64,000 nucleotides of DNA from Chloroflexi bacterium 44-23 (GCA_001899005.1 MKUW01000019.1:62001-126000); one strand, 5' to 3'. Counted from the stretch's first letter, positions 52,414 through 61,742 are shown. Notes: generated from the sequence alone by a model not told the origin. A program made the numbers and translations.

Positions 52414-52470
52414 AAACAGCGCCACAAAAATTGTAACGCTGTTTCGTTGGTGGCAGGGGGTTCCACCAAC
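52414..52470. other. Two adjacent hairpins between the DUF493 gene and dnaN
   Basis: AAACAGCG (52414-52421) pairs with CGCTGTTT (52437-52444), and GTTGGTGG (52446-52453) with CCACCAAC (52463-52470). On the minus strand the first stem is followed by TTTTTATAC, so it could end or attenuate transcription entering the DUF493 gene. The rest of the 52346-52750 gap is A/T-rich without other features. Confidence 0.5.
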
Positions 52471-52750
52471 AGGAAATATTTTCTGCAATTGAGAATCAAG
52501 GAGGAATCATCCAAGGCTTTAATCAAATAGCCAAAACCTATAAAAAGTATATTCATAAGAGAAAAGAAAGCAAATGAAAATCGTGTAAAAATTTGATGAA
52601 ATTAATAAAATGGGCCATAATTTGAACTATCCCTCAGACTGGAAATTTTAGGATACTCGATGTATACTTTTTACAACATGATGGTGTATTCCCACTCAGT
52701 TCAGGCGATACAAATACCACGCAAAGAAAAATATGAATAGAGGGTAGCAA

Positions 52751-53878
52751 ATGAAGGCATCGGTCTCGCAACAGGAATTGGCACACGGTTTAGGTATAGT
52801 CTCCAGAGCAGTATCCCAGCGCAGTACTTTGCAAGTTTTGTCGAACATTCTCATTGCGACCGATGAAGGGCGTCTGCGGCTCTCCGCGACGAACCTGGAA
52901 CTTGGCATCTCCTGCTGGATAAATGCCGTAATTGAAGAAGATGGAGCTATCACGGTGCCTGCGCGCACATTTTCTGATCTGATTGGCGCGCTCCCCAACG
53001 ATCGTGTTGAGCTCATGCTTAACGAACGAACCCAAACGTTAAACATCAAGTGCGGATCCAATGTGACCGACATTAAGGGAATCGATGCCCAGGAATATCC
53101 GCCCATGCCGATTCCGAAACTATCCGAAGGCGTTGAGCTGAATGTGGTTACCTTTAAAGAAATGATTCAACAGGTCGCTTTTGCTGCTTCAGCTGATGAA
53201 GCTCGTCCGGTATTACAAGGAGTATTGACTCAGTTAGAGGGTAATAAAATCACCTTGGCCGCTACCGATGGGTTCCGCATTTCAGTTCGCTCCGATTCAC
53301 TGTCTGCTCCAGTTGAAAAACCCATATCCATCATTGTGCCAGCCAGGGCTATGACCGAACTGGCACGCATTGCCACTGACGGCAATGAAACAATTACGAT
53401 GAATATCCCCAGCGGGCGCGGCCAGGTCATCTTTCACTTAAAAGACGCAGAACTTGTCTCGCAATTAATTGAGGGCAATTTTCCGCCGTATGAGGCCATT
53501 GTGCCACGATCATTTAAAACGCATACAATCATCTCCACACCGGCTTTTGCAAAAGCCTGCCGGCAATCTGAAATCATTGCGCGAGAAGGTAACAATATTA
53601 TTCGTTTACACTTACAACCTCACCCGGATGGTCCTGGAGTAGTTGAAATTTCATCTCAGACTGAAGAGACAGGCACCTCCGAGGTACAGCTGGACGCTAA
53701 TATCGAAGGCGATGGTTTATTAATCGCTTTCAATGTCAGCTATCTGCGGGAAGTGCTGGATGTAATCAAGACTCCGAATGTTATCCTCGAAACGAACGCC
53801 AATAACACCCCGGCGACGATAAAACCGATCGGTGAAGAGGGCTTTACTCATGTCATCATGCCGATGCATTTGGGGTAG
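52751..53878 (+). CDS. dnaN: DNA polymerase III beta sliding clamp
   Basis: A 375-residue clamp. The three repeating clamp domains are visible as about 1-120 (VSQRSTLQVLSNILIATDEGRLRLSATNLELGI), 128-245 (ARPVLQGVLTQLEGNKITLAATDGFRIS) and 250-375, ending in the conserved HVIMPMHLG. It encircles DNA and tethers polymerase and repair proteins through the pocket between domains 2 and 3. GAGGGT precedes ATG 52751. No dnaA, recF or gyrB gene is adjacent, and I saw no cluster of DnaA boxes, so it is not in the usual oriC block. Length is normal. Confidence 0.95.
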   Translation: MKASVSQQELAHGLGIVSRAVSQRSTLQVLSNILIATDEGRLRLSATNLELGISCWINAVIEEDGAITVPARTFSDLIGALPNDRVELMLNERTQTLNIKCGSNVTDIKGIDAQEYPPMPIPKLSEGVELNVVTFKEMIQQVAFAASADEARPVLQGVLTQLEGNKITLAATDGFRISVRSDSLSAPVEKPISIIVPARAMTELARIATDGNETITMNIPSGRGQVIFHLKDAELVSQLIEGNFPPYEAIVPRSFKTHTIISTPAFAKACRQSEIIAREGNNIIRLHLQPHPDGPGVVEISSQTEETGTSEVQLDANIEGDGLLIAFNVSYLREVLDVIKTPNVILETNANNTPATIKPIGEEGFTHVIMPMHLG

Positions 53879-53943
53879 CGGGTAGATCGAGCTGGCAGCT
53901 GCTAGCACACAGCCGAAAATAGATTTTGAGAATAGCGCTCAAG

Positions 53944-54126
53944 GCCGAGAGAGGGGTGGTAATAAGAGATGGCCGGGAATATCCCACCTATCTATAAGCT
54001 TTTTACTGGCTCGGGTTCGGGTTTGGAAAAAGGCACAAGGTCCAATCCGAGCTTGAGGGTTGTGATCAACGTGGCATTCTTGCAAATGAGAGGCTAGGTG
54101 AAAAATCCCCCAATCTCGGCTAGGAA
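53944..54126. repeat. Long structured direct repeat, unit 1
   Basis: About 183 bases, repeated at 54174-54355 with roughly 93% identity by hand alignment (about 13 differences). The ends are inverted (GCCGAGA / TCTCGGC). Inside, GCTCGGGTT pairs with AATCCGAGC, AGATGG...CCTATCT encloses GGGA/TCCC, and short hairpins GTTG/CAAC and CATT/AATG follow. It begins about 65 bases after dnaN. Confidence 0.9.
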
Positions 54127-54173
54127 CTATTCGATATGAAAAAAGGTAGCGCACCTTAATCGCAAAGCTCGAA

Positions 54174-54355
54174 GCCGAGATTGGGGTGGTAATAAGAGAT
54201 GGCCGGGAAAATCCCACCTATCTATAAGCTTTTTACTGGCTCGGATTCGGGTTTGGAAAAAGCTGCAAGTCCCAATCCGAGCTTGAGGGTTGTGATCAAC
54301 GTGGCATTCTTGCAAATGAGAGGATAGGTGAAAAGTCCTCAATCTCGGCTAGGAA
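54174..54355. repeat. Long structured direct repeat, unit 2
   Basis: The second unit, offset 230 bases from unit 1. The outer stem is longer here (AGCCGAGATTGGGG with CCTCAATCTCGGCT). The inner stem GCTCGGATTCGGG pairs with CCCAATCCGAGC with one bulge. Most differences from unit 1 fall in predicted loops (for example 54261-54271); the stem change A to G at the seventh stem base keeps pairing as G-U. Minus-strand frames across both units (53939-54217, 54127-54342) exist but look like by-products. Confidence 0.9.
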
Positions 54356-54456
54356 TGACTTGATTGACGAGTTAAAGGACTCTCAGGTGTCTCCAACGCA
54401 TCCACAGCTGATGTGAAAACCGGGAGGCTCCATGATTTTTTCTCTCCAACTCAACT

Positions 54457-54504
54457 AACTAACCAATCAACAAACTAACCAGTCAACAAACTAACCAATC
54501 AACA
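54457..54504. repeat. Three tandem 16-bp repeats
   Basis: Three copies of AACTAACCAATCAACA, the middle one with A to G at position 10. A/C-rich, between the long repeats and the PPDK-N-like gene. No coding frame. The remaining gap to 54756 holds a possible TATAAT-free promoter region only. Confidence 0.9.
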
Positions 54505-54756
54505 AACCAAGCCACTATCCAAAGCAACCATATATCCCTATCCTTCCCATTTTCTCTTCTCAGAAAATACGATAAGATTAGGTATAAAGTAACTACTCAG
54601 TCTTTGTAAGAATAGTGGCATTGCGAAGCAAATTTTTGTTTTACGAGCATTCAACTTAAACGAGATTGCCACGCCACCAAAGACAAAAACGGTGGCTCAC
54701 AATGACATTTCTGAGAAGTTAAAATATGGAATAATATGGGAAGGATTATTGCCTGA

Positions 54757-57096
54757 ATGACACTTAATTCCAATTCGACTGATCGTCTGCTATCCATCTA
54801 CCTGGCGCTTGGACAGTATCCAATCCTTAGCAGCCGAATCCGTGCCAAGATGCGACGGGAACTTTTTGACCGTGGTGTAATTCAACCCCAGGTCTTTGAA
54901 AACCGTGTTCGTGAAATGGCGATTCTGGCACAGGAGCGCGAAGGTATTCAAGACCCCTATAACGAAGAAGCATCTGAAATATGGGATTTGCGCATGCAGC
55001 GTACCCGCGACCAGTTGACTGACCTGCTCTTCAGTCATCAACTTACCTTTGAAGATTTTGAAGCTGTTACCACTGAAGTTTTGTCGGAACGAGGTATCAA
55101 TCAGACTGAACAACTTTTCTTGATCAATCCCGAGCTTGCGCCGTTGGAGATTGTTTTTGAGCAAGCTATGATGTATGAACACCTCAATGCAAAAGATCGA
55201 TTAAAGTATGAAGCTCGCGTACAAGAAACCAAAGTGGTGTTGATTCGCACGCTGATTAGTGATCAATTGCAATACATCAATATTGCCAAAGAATGGTTCA
55301 CGTTCGGGGATTTGCTCGATATCCGCCGCCGCAAGATCGGCGCAGGAAAAATAGGTGGCAAAGCTGCCGGGATGCTGCTGGCTCACCGCGTGCTGGCTGA
55401 TTCACCTGATTTCAATTTACGCTCATGCATGGACTCACCTGAATCTTATTTCATTGGCTCGAATGAGTTTTACACCTTTATGACAGTGAATTCCTTGAGC
55501 AATTGGAATGACCAAAAGTATAAGACCGAAGAAGAAATGCGCGCTGAATATCCGTCCATTGTGAGAGAATTCCAAGCAGGTAGTTTCCCTCCTGATATTT
55601 TGGACCGTTTACAGACTTTGCTGGTTAAAATTGGCCCTAAGCCGTTAATCGTACGATCTTCTTCCCAATTGGAGGATAATTTCGGGACTTCATTTGCGGG
55701 TAAGTACGACAGTATCTTCCTTGCAAATCAAAGCAACCTGAACCAAAATTTAAAAGATCTGACGCGGGCAATTGCTACTATTTATGCTTCGGTCTTAAAC
55801 CCAAATGCCCTGCTATACCGGCGGGCACGTGGGTTACAAGACTACGATGAGCGTATGGCTGTTTTAATCCAGGAAGTGCAAGGTGAGCAGTTTGGCCGCT
55901 ACTACCTGCCACACGGTGCCGGTGTTGCCTTCAGCCGTAACACCTTCCGCTGGGCACCGCAGATAAAGACCGAAGACGGTTTCGTCCGCATGGTTTGGGG
56001 ATTGGGAACTCGTGCGGTAGATCGAGTTGGGAATGACTATCCACGTGTAATCGCGCTCAGCCACCCTCTCTTGCGACCATCCACCAACCCAAAGATGCTC
56101 AGGCAGTACTCCCAGAAATATGTTGATTTGATTGACCTTGAAACCAATTCTTTTCGTACCCTTCCGATCGGAGAGGTGCTAACAGCCGACTATAAACCTT
56201 TACGCTACATAGCCCAAATGGATGCTGGCGGATACTTCAACCCGATTCGTAGTCGTGTTTTGGATGGAAGCACCAACAACCTGGTGGTAAATTACGATGA
56301 ATTTATCAAAAGAACCAATTTTGCCGAAATTATGCGGGATATGCTGAATGTGCTCGAAAAAGCTTATCGCCTACCGGTAGATGTTGAATTTACGATTTCG
56401 ATACAAGAATCCAAACTTGGCAAACCTGAGTTCTGGATTAGCCTGGTGCAATGCCGTCCACAATCGCAGTTGATGCCCACAGCCCAGGTGCAAATTCCAA
56501 AGAAGTTGCCTGTTGATGATTTAATCTTTGAAACTCATTTTGTCGTGCCGCATGGTATGGTTGATAAAATTGATTATGTGGTTTATGTGCCGCATGTGCC
56601 TTATTTCTCGCTCAAAACTGAAACCGAACGGACGACCCTGGCACGTTCGGTTGGCAAGGTAAACCAATTGCTTGAAAAGGAAGCGTTTATATGTGTTGGC
56701 CCGGGGCGATGGGGCAGTTCTAATTCCGATTTGGGAGTCGCCATTGAGTATGGGGATATTTATAATGCGCGAGCACTCATTGAACTGGCCGGGGCAAATA
56801 TTGGTCTGCCACCCGAGCCATCCTTAGGGACGCATTTTTTCCAAGATTTGTTAGAATCACAAATTTACCCCCTGGCTATTCCGCTGGATGACCCGGAGAA
56901 TCATATCAATGCTGCTTTTTTCGACGATTCTCCGAATTGCGTCAGCGAATATCTCGAATTGGAACCGCAGATTCGCGCGGCATTACGTTTGATCCGTGTG
57001 GCAGATTTTCGCGCCGATCATCACATACGGCTCTTAATGGACGACGATGAAAACCGGGCTGTCGCGTATTTGGTAGCAGACGGGGATGAGAGCTAA
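54757..57096 (+). CDS. PEP/pyruvate-binding (PPDK-N) domain protein lacking the phosphohistidine domains
   Basis: A 779-residue soluble protein. Residues 1-190 are helical and unassigned. From about 195, KIGGKAAGMLLAHRVL (G200 region) and PLIVRSSSQLEDNFGTSFAGKYDSIF are the ATP-grasp nucleotide-binding motifs of pyruvate phosphate dikinase and PEP synthase. EVQGEQFGRYYLPHGAG, WGLGTRAVDRVGNDYPR and VDVEFTI complete that domain (to about 590). The swivelling His domain and the C-terminal PEP-binding barrel are absent. Residues 600-779 form a different tail (CVGPGRWGSSNSDLGV, GTHFFQDLLESQIYPL). It probably phosphorylates something else with ATP. GGAAGGA lies 11 bases before the ATG, a long spacing. 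Confidence 0.82.
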   Translation: MTLNSNSTDRLLSIYLALGQYPILSSRIRAKMRRELFDRGVIQPQVFENRVREMAILAQEREGIQDPYNEEASEIWDLRMQRTRDQLTDLLFSHQLTFEDFEAVTTEVLSERGINQTEQLFLINPELAPLEIVFEQAMMYEHLNAKDRLKYEARVQETKVVLIRTLISDQLQYINIAKEWFTFGDLLDIRRRKIGAGKIGGKAAGMLLAHRVLADSPDFNLRSCMDSPESYFIGSNEFYTFMTVNSLSNWNDQKYKTEEEMRAEYPSIVREFQAGSFPPDILDRLQTLLVKIGPKPLIVRSSSQLEDNFGTSFAGKYDSIFLANQSNLNQNLKDLTRAIATIYASVLNPNALLYRRARGLQDYDERMAVLIQEVQGEQFGRYYLPHGAGVAFSRNTFRWAPQIKTEDGFVRMVWGLGTRAVDRVGNDYPRVIALSHPLLRPSTNPKMLRQYSQKYVDLIDLETNSFRTLPIGEVLTADYKPLRYIAQMDAGGYFNPIRSRVLDGSTNNLVVNYDEFIKRTNFAEIMRDMLNVLEKAYRLPVDVEFTISIQESKLGKPEFWISLVQCRPQSQLMPTAQVQIPKKLPVDDLIFETHFVVPHGMVDKIDYVVYVPHVPYFSLKTETERTTLARSVGKVNQLLEKEAFICVGPGRWGSSNSDLGVAIEYGDIYNARALIELAGANIGLPPEPSLGTHFFQDLLESQIYPLAIPLDDPENHINAAFFDDSPNCVSEYLELEPQIRAALRLIRVADFRADHHIRLLMDDDENRAVAYLVADGDES

Positions 57097-57373
57097 GGCT
57101 TAAAGTCTGGACAAGCGGGAAGGTCGCCGTTCTGCGGGGTCATGGTTTCCCTTGTCGCATAGGTGCTGTTCCAAAGTATATGGCATTTCAAACCAACTAT
57201 CGATATTTTTCCTTCTCGTGTAGCATGTTTTGTTAGCCAATTAAAAAGTTCAAATTTTTCAAATTGTGAGATAATTAAATCGTTAAAAACTCACCCTACA
57301 GAGCAAATTAATTTCAGCCATTTAATTAGCACACTCCGTCCAGCAGATATTCTCATTTTTCCAGGAAAAAAAT

Positions 57374-58249
57374 ATGCTTCCTAATATTATCTCCAATTTT
57401 CTGGTGGTTGTCGGTTTGTTGATTTTGATTGTTGCGCTGGTGCCTCTCTATCGGCTGATTAAGCTGTTGCCTCCTGGCCGGATTCGACAAAATTGGTACT
57501 GGCAATCCGCTTTGATCATCCTGTTCATTGGTGGGTATGTCGGTTATGCAATCACATTCAGGCATGAATCCAGTCTGATTGTACCTGCTGTATTTTTCTT
57601 CGGAGCTGTTTTTGTCTTAATCACCATTAACCTCTCGCTGCAGACTGCGTTGGATATTGGTCGTGTGGTGCGTTTGGAAGAAGAAAACATAACTGATCCA
57701 TTGATTGGCATCTATAATCGTCGTTATATGGATAAACGCCTGCAGGAAGAATTCCGGCGAGCAAAGCGATTTGACCTGCCCTTATCGGTACTCTTAATTG
57801 ATATCGATTTTTTCAAACAAATCAATGACAGCTGCGGCCATCCGGTGGGGGATGTTGTCTTGCGTCATTGGGGCGGCCTGATTTTAAGTGCAGTACGAGC
57901 CTCTGATGTGGTTGCCCGCTATGGTGGTGATGAGATTTTGGTCATTACGCCAAATGCGCGGGCAGAGGCAGCTTTGCGGTTGGCTGAGCGCATCCGAAAA
58001 AGTATTGAAGTTCACAAATTTGACCTGGGCTCTCTAACTGACCCCAAAAAAACGCTGGGCTTTACGGTCAGCATCGGAGTTGCTTGTCTGACGGTAACAA
58101 TGGAACGATGTGAAGAATTGTTAAGTGAAGCAGACCAAGCTTTGTATTGCGCCAAAGAAGGCGGCCGAAATCGGTCTGTTGTCAGTATTAGTTTACAGGA
58201 GGACTGCGTTATGATGGAAAAACAGGAAGACACTAACCTGCCTAAATGA
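57374..58249 (+). CDS. Membrane-bound GGDEF protein, predicted diguanylate cyclase
   Basis: A 291-residue protein with three membrane segments (about 7-28, 45-62, 70-92), a short linker and a GGDEF domain (about 105-275). The signature is G184-G-D-E-I188, Ile replacing the usual Phe, which is a tolerated variation. DPLIGIYNRRYMDKRL, the metal Asp in LLIDIDFFKQIND and an R-A-S-D inhibitory site five residues before the signature are present, so activity is likely. CCAGGAAAA precedes ATG 57374. It follows the PPDK-N-like gene after 277 bases of A/T-rich DNA in which I see no riboswitch. Confidence 0.9.
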   Translation: MLPNIISNFLVVVGLLILIVALVPLYRLIKLLPPGRIRQNWYWQSALIILFIGGYVGYAITFRHESSLIVPAVFFFGAVFVLITINLSLQTALDIGRVVRLEEENITDPLIGIYNRRYMDKRLQEEFRRAKRFDLPLSVLLIDIDFFKQINDSCGHPVGDVVLRHWGGLILSAVRASDVVARYGGDEILVITPNARAEAALRLAERIRKSIEVHKFDLGSLTDPKKTLGFTVSIGVACLTVTMERCEELLSEADQALYCAKEGGRNRSVVSISLQEDCVMMEKQEDTNLPK

Positions 58250-58476
58250 TGAACCATTTGGAGCTTGAAAAGTTAAAACTTCCTGTCTAAATATCGATAA
58301 ACAAGTGCTCATTTTATCTGTCCGAATTCATAATTTCAGGTTTGTATTAATGCTATAATCACCTTCAAATCGTTTCTGGATTTATTTATCGAAATTATTT
58401 CCACCTTTATACAACCCAATACTTTTTTTCAATTTCCGAAGATTGCCAAGTCGGAGATATTTAGCTAAGGAGGATT

Positions 58477-59622
58477 ATGGATTCACCCTTTTTGGATACT
58501 AAGATCATAGATTGCCATATTCATTACCCCCATCCAGACTTGAGCTCGAATCTAATCAAAATTCTCGACCGGAACCGGATCACAAGCTGCAATATCGTTT
58601 GCACCCCGCATTACAATCGCTTGAGCCTGGTGCCGGATGCGTTGCAATTAAAAGCCAATTTTCCGGAACGCGTATATGTGTTTGGGGGATTGGATATTTC
58701 CGCTTTGTTCATGCAGCCTGAGACTTGTGGTCAATACTTTGCTGAGTATGCCGAAAAACTGGCTGAAATGGGCTGCGATGGCATTAAAATGATCGAAGGT
58801 AAGCCGGATATGCGCAGGAATTTACCCACGCCGGATTTTGACAGTCGAAGTTATGAACCGTATTGGGCAAAAATTGAGGAGATGGGTTTCCCGCTTGTTT
58901 TTCATGTCAATGACCCGGAAGAATTTTGGGATAAGCAAAGAATCCCGGATTGGGCGTTGAAGCAAGGCTGGTTTTACGGGGATGGTTCATTTATTAACAA
59001 TGAAGCCCAGTATAGTCAGGTGATTAATGTCCTGACAAGGTTTCCGAAGCTCAAAATTATCTTTGCTCATTTCTTCTTTCTATCCTCCCAGCTGGAAAGA
59101 CTGGCCGGTTATTTGGATCGTTTCCCGAACATGCATGTCGACCTTACTCCGGGAATTGAGATGTACCATAATTTCACCCAAGATTCTCAGAAAAGCCGCG
59201 ATTTCTTTATTAAATATCAGGACCGCATCCTCTACGGTACGGATATTGGCGCAAAAGCGTTGTTGTCTGATCCTTCCGGTGGATTAGATGTGCTGGAAAG
59301 CGGCATGCGGATCTCACTTGTGCGCAATTTTTTGGAAAAGGATGGCGGCTTCCGATTTGAAGAAGGACAAGGTTTCTTATTTGGGAAATTTGAAGGAGAT
59401 TTCCAGAGCATAAACCTGCCAATTAATGTATTAGAGAAAATATATTCGAAAAACTTTGAAAAATTAACAGGTCTGTCCCCCAAACCTTTGAACAAGAGTG
59501 CTATTCTGGCTGAATTGGAACGTCTTTCCATCATCATCCCTGCCATGGGAGCGGCGCAACCTGGTATGGCTGTAGATACAAGCGTGGTAGAAAAAGTAAA
59601 ATCTTATTTTCTTTCGCATTAA
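58477..59622 (+). CDS. Amidohydrolase-2-type metal-dependent hydrolase
   Basis: A 381-residue TIM-barrel protein. The N-terminal IIDCHIHYPHPD holds the H-x-H metal motif, FHVNDPEEFWD the next His, IIFAHFFFLS the following His, and ILYGTDIGAK the catalytic Asp. This order is the amidohydrolase-related (PF04909) layout used for decarboxylation or hydrolysis of carboxylated and lactone substrates. AAGGAGG, a perfect ribosome site, precedes ATG 58477. The GPH-type transporter gene begins 15 bases after its stop, so they form an operon: import of a compound and its first catabolic step is the simplest reading. The substrate is unknown. Confidence 0.88.
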   Translation: MDSPFLDTKIIDCHIHYPHPDLSSNLIKILDRNRITSCNIVCTPHYNRLSLVPDALQLKANFPERVYVFGGLDISALFMQPETCGQYFAEYAEKLAEMGCDGIKMIEGKPDMRRNLPTPDFDSRSYEPYWAKIEEMGFPLVFHVNDPEEFWDKQRIPDWALKQGWFYGDGSFINNEAQYSQVINVLTRFPKLKIIFAHFFFLSSQLERLAGYLDRFPNMHVDLTPGIEMYHNFTQDSQKSRDFFIKYQDRILYGTDIGAKALLSDPSGGLDVLESGMRISLVRNFLEKDGGFRFEEGQGFLFGKFEGDFQSINLPINVLEKIYSKNFEKLTGLSPKPLNKSAILAELERLSIIIPAMGAAQPGMAVDTSVVEKVKSYFLSH

Positions 59623-59637
59623 TTGGGAGCAGACACA

Positions 59638-60957
59638 ATGAAAACAATCAAAAAATGGCAAGAACCGTTATACGGCATCGGCGGCTTGGGCCCAGGCTTC
59701 ATGTACCAGGTCGTCCTCACTTACCTGTTGTACTATTATCGTCCGGCACAGGCGCGGATTGAAGCGGGTGCACTGGTGCTTGCACCAGCAGCGGCGTATG
59801 CAATTGGCATGTTCATCGCACGCGCATTGGATGGGTTGGTAGATCTGCCAATTGCCAGTTGGACGGATAATTTTAGAAGCCGGTGGGGGCGACGCAGGCC
59901 TATGATGGTCATTGGTTTGATCCCACTAATCATCAGCTATATTCTATTGTGGTATCCACCTTTCACAGGTTCCAATCTCACGCCAGAAGGCCATTGGGCA
60001 AATGCTGTCTATGTGGCGGTTGTCAGTTCGATCTACTTTTTCTTTCAGACATTCATTATTGTTCCTTACCTGGCTTCTTTATCAGAAATTGTTCCCGATG
60101 AGCAATCCCGTGTGCGAGTAGCAAGCTGGCAAACCGTATTTAATACAATAGCCTATGTTCTCACCTTTGTAGTTGCACCCATGATGTTTCAAAAATTTGG
60201 TGTGCGTGGAACTGCTCTTTTGCTTTTACCGGGCATTCTGACCTTCCTGGGCCCAATTTTCGTAATAAAGGAAAACCCCGATCCGGAGAGCCTCAAACAA
60301 TCGAAAGAGCGTGAAGTTCCCTTGCTGCAAAGTATCAAGATGACTCTTTCCAATAAAACATTTTTAATTTACATTTCATGTGTTGCCACCTTTTACTTTG
60401 GTTTACAGTTTTTCCTGGGAGGAATCGCGTTTATGGGTGTGGATATGATGGGGCTAAAAGAATCGCAACTGGGTATGATGAATGCGGCTGCTTTTGCTCC
60501 CGTGCCGATCATGCTCATCATTTTCAATCTCATCTCCAAGAAAAAAGGGGCAAAGTTTGCCTTTCGAATTGCCCTGTTGGTATTCGCATTTGCCATGCTC
60601 ATATTTGCGCTGAGTTGGGAGAAGTTTAACCTTCCGATCAGTCCTTTGAGCATGGGAATGATTGCCGGTGTGGTTGCCAGTTTCTCGATTGGTGCATTTT
60701 TTACCATACCCTATGCTTTTCCGGCTCAAATTGCAGCCATTGATGCCAAAGAGACCGGTAAAGATCGGGCAGGAATGTTTTTCGCGGTACAAGGTGTTGT
60801 TAACCAATTCGTTGGCTCTTTGGCAGGATCAATTCTGGCCATCCTACTGGGTTGGAAATATGGTGTCGTGGCCATCGCACCAATTGTTGCGATCACGATG
60901 GTGATTGCATTTTTTCTTTTTGCACCTTATCCTTTAGGCAAACCAATAGAAAAATAG
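59638..60957 (+). CDS. GPH-type sugar:cation symporter (MFS, MelB-like)
   Basis: A 439-residue protein with twelve predicted membrane segments. The N-terminus (YGIGGLGPGFMYQVVLTYLL), the loop RALDGLVDLPIASWTDNFRSRWGRRRPMM with D-x-x-x-D-x-P and R-x-G-R-R-R-P, and WYPPF are the glycoside-pentoside-hexuronide family pattern. Such carriers import sugars or uronates with Na+ or H+. GGGAG ahead of ATG 59638 decides the start over the TTG at 59623. It is translationally close to the amidohydrolase gene, suggesting that its cargo is that enzyme's substrate or precursor. Confidence 0.87.
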   Translation: MKTIKKWQEPLYGIGGLGPGFMYQVVLTYLLYYYRPAQARIEAGALVLAPAAAYAIGMFIARALDGLVDLPIASWTDNFRSRWGRRRPMMVIGLIPLIISYILLWYPPFTGSNLTPEGHWANAVYVAVVSSIYFFFQTFIIVPYLASLSEIVPDEQSRVRVASWQTVFNTIAYVLTFVVAPMMFQKFGVRGTALLLLPGILTFLGPIFVIKENPDPESLKQSKEREVPLLQSIKMTLSNKTFLIYISCVATFYFGLQFFLGGIAFMGVDMMGLKESQLGMMNAAAFAPVPIMLIIFNLISKKKGAKFAFRIALLVFAFAMLIFALSWEKFNLPISPLSMGMIAGVVASFSIGAFFTIPYAFPAQIAAIDAKETGKDRAGMFFAVQGVVNQFVGSLAGSILAILLGWKYGVVAIAPIVAITMVIAFFLFAPYPLGKPIEK

Positions 60958-61208
60958 AAGATAGTATTGATAACCGGCTTTCAGATGGAACTGGTTATAT
61001 AAAAACAGCAGCCTTCTGAATTTGGGACGGCAGTTCCATATGCGACCAAGAATGCCTGCTTGAAATTTCGAGTCTGGGTGTTTTTCTGTTCTTATTTATT
61101 AAGGCCGATAAGATGGTCGTGCCATTCTGGACTACGCAAAATGATATTGGTGTTGGTTGTATCCAGTATTGAGGAATTTAACCCATATTCTTGTGCTACC
61201 TCACCTCA
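60958..61208. other. Intergenic DNA after the transporter gene
   Basis: No convincing gene. The open frame 61060-61449 runs through the hairpin repeats and is not considered coding. Confidence 0.6.
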
Positions 61209-61391
61209 CCATGTCCCATCGAAGAAAATTCGCAAATTTCTCGTGGGGGTAGAGCTTGTCCCTACCCTAATTCCCGGTGAAGGATTAGGGCAAGCGCAAG
61301 GCTTGCCCCTACCCTATTTTCGATGTTGGAAAGGGCGACTACAATTGGTGATACCCCATGTCCCATCAAAAAAAGAATGCGTATTTCTGGT
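61209..61391. repeat. Hairpin-cluster repeat flanked by imperfect direct repeats
   Basis: Imperfect copies of a 35-base sequence starting CCATGTCCCATC occur at 61209-61243 and 61357-61391. Between them lie three hairpins: GGGTAG/CTACCC (61248-61267), CCCTAAT/ATTAGGG (61263-61290) and GGGCAAGC/GCTTGCCC (61288-61308). This resembles dispersed GGGGCAAG-type intergenic repeats of environmental bacteria. Confidence 0.7.
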
Positions 61392-61736
61392 ATGGGGTTA
61401 TGCTGGATATTTCAGCGAACCTGGTAAAAAAAATGATTTCAATGGCTGAATATTTTTTCAACCGGATACTCTAAATTGTATGGGGTGGAACATACCTTTA
61501 AATCATCACCAAGATGTCGAGAATCAACAATTATCTATCAATAAAGATGTGCAGTAAATATTTTATATGGTATTTTCGCTCAATTATTTTTGCATCAGCT
61601 TAATTGAATTGCGGAAATAAGGGGATTCATGTTTTCAACAGACTTAATTAGCCCTGGCTCGTTAATTGCACGTAAAAAGCAGGTAAATACGCCTCCGAAT
61701 GAGGCCCAGGCTGATTTCTTTTGAAATAAGTTCAGC
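61392..61736. other. A/T-rich intergenic DNA before the BTAD gene
   Basis: I saw no gene or RNA here. It leads into the candidate -10 box of the BTAD gene. Confidence 0.5.
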
Positions 61737-61742
61737 TATAAT
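61737..61742 (+). promoter_or_regulatory. Candidate -10 box of the BTAD regulator gene
   Basis: TATAAT at about 61737-61742, some 60 bases before the start codon; no convincing -35 partner. Confidence 0.35.

Noticed and set aside
52352..53878. dnaN as a marker of the replication origin
   Set aside because: No dnaA, recF or gyrB neighbour and no cluster of DnaA boxes in the flanking gaps.
53939..54342. Two similar minus-strand frames over the long direct repeats
   Set aside because: Their similarity follows from the DNA duplication. They end and start at unrelated points, lack ribosome sites, and the differences fit RNA/DNA structure rather than codon positions.
61060..61449. 129-codon open frame on the plus strand
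   Set aside because: It reads through the hairpin repeats and the duplicated CCATGTCCCATC segments, shows no family motif and has no ribosome site.
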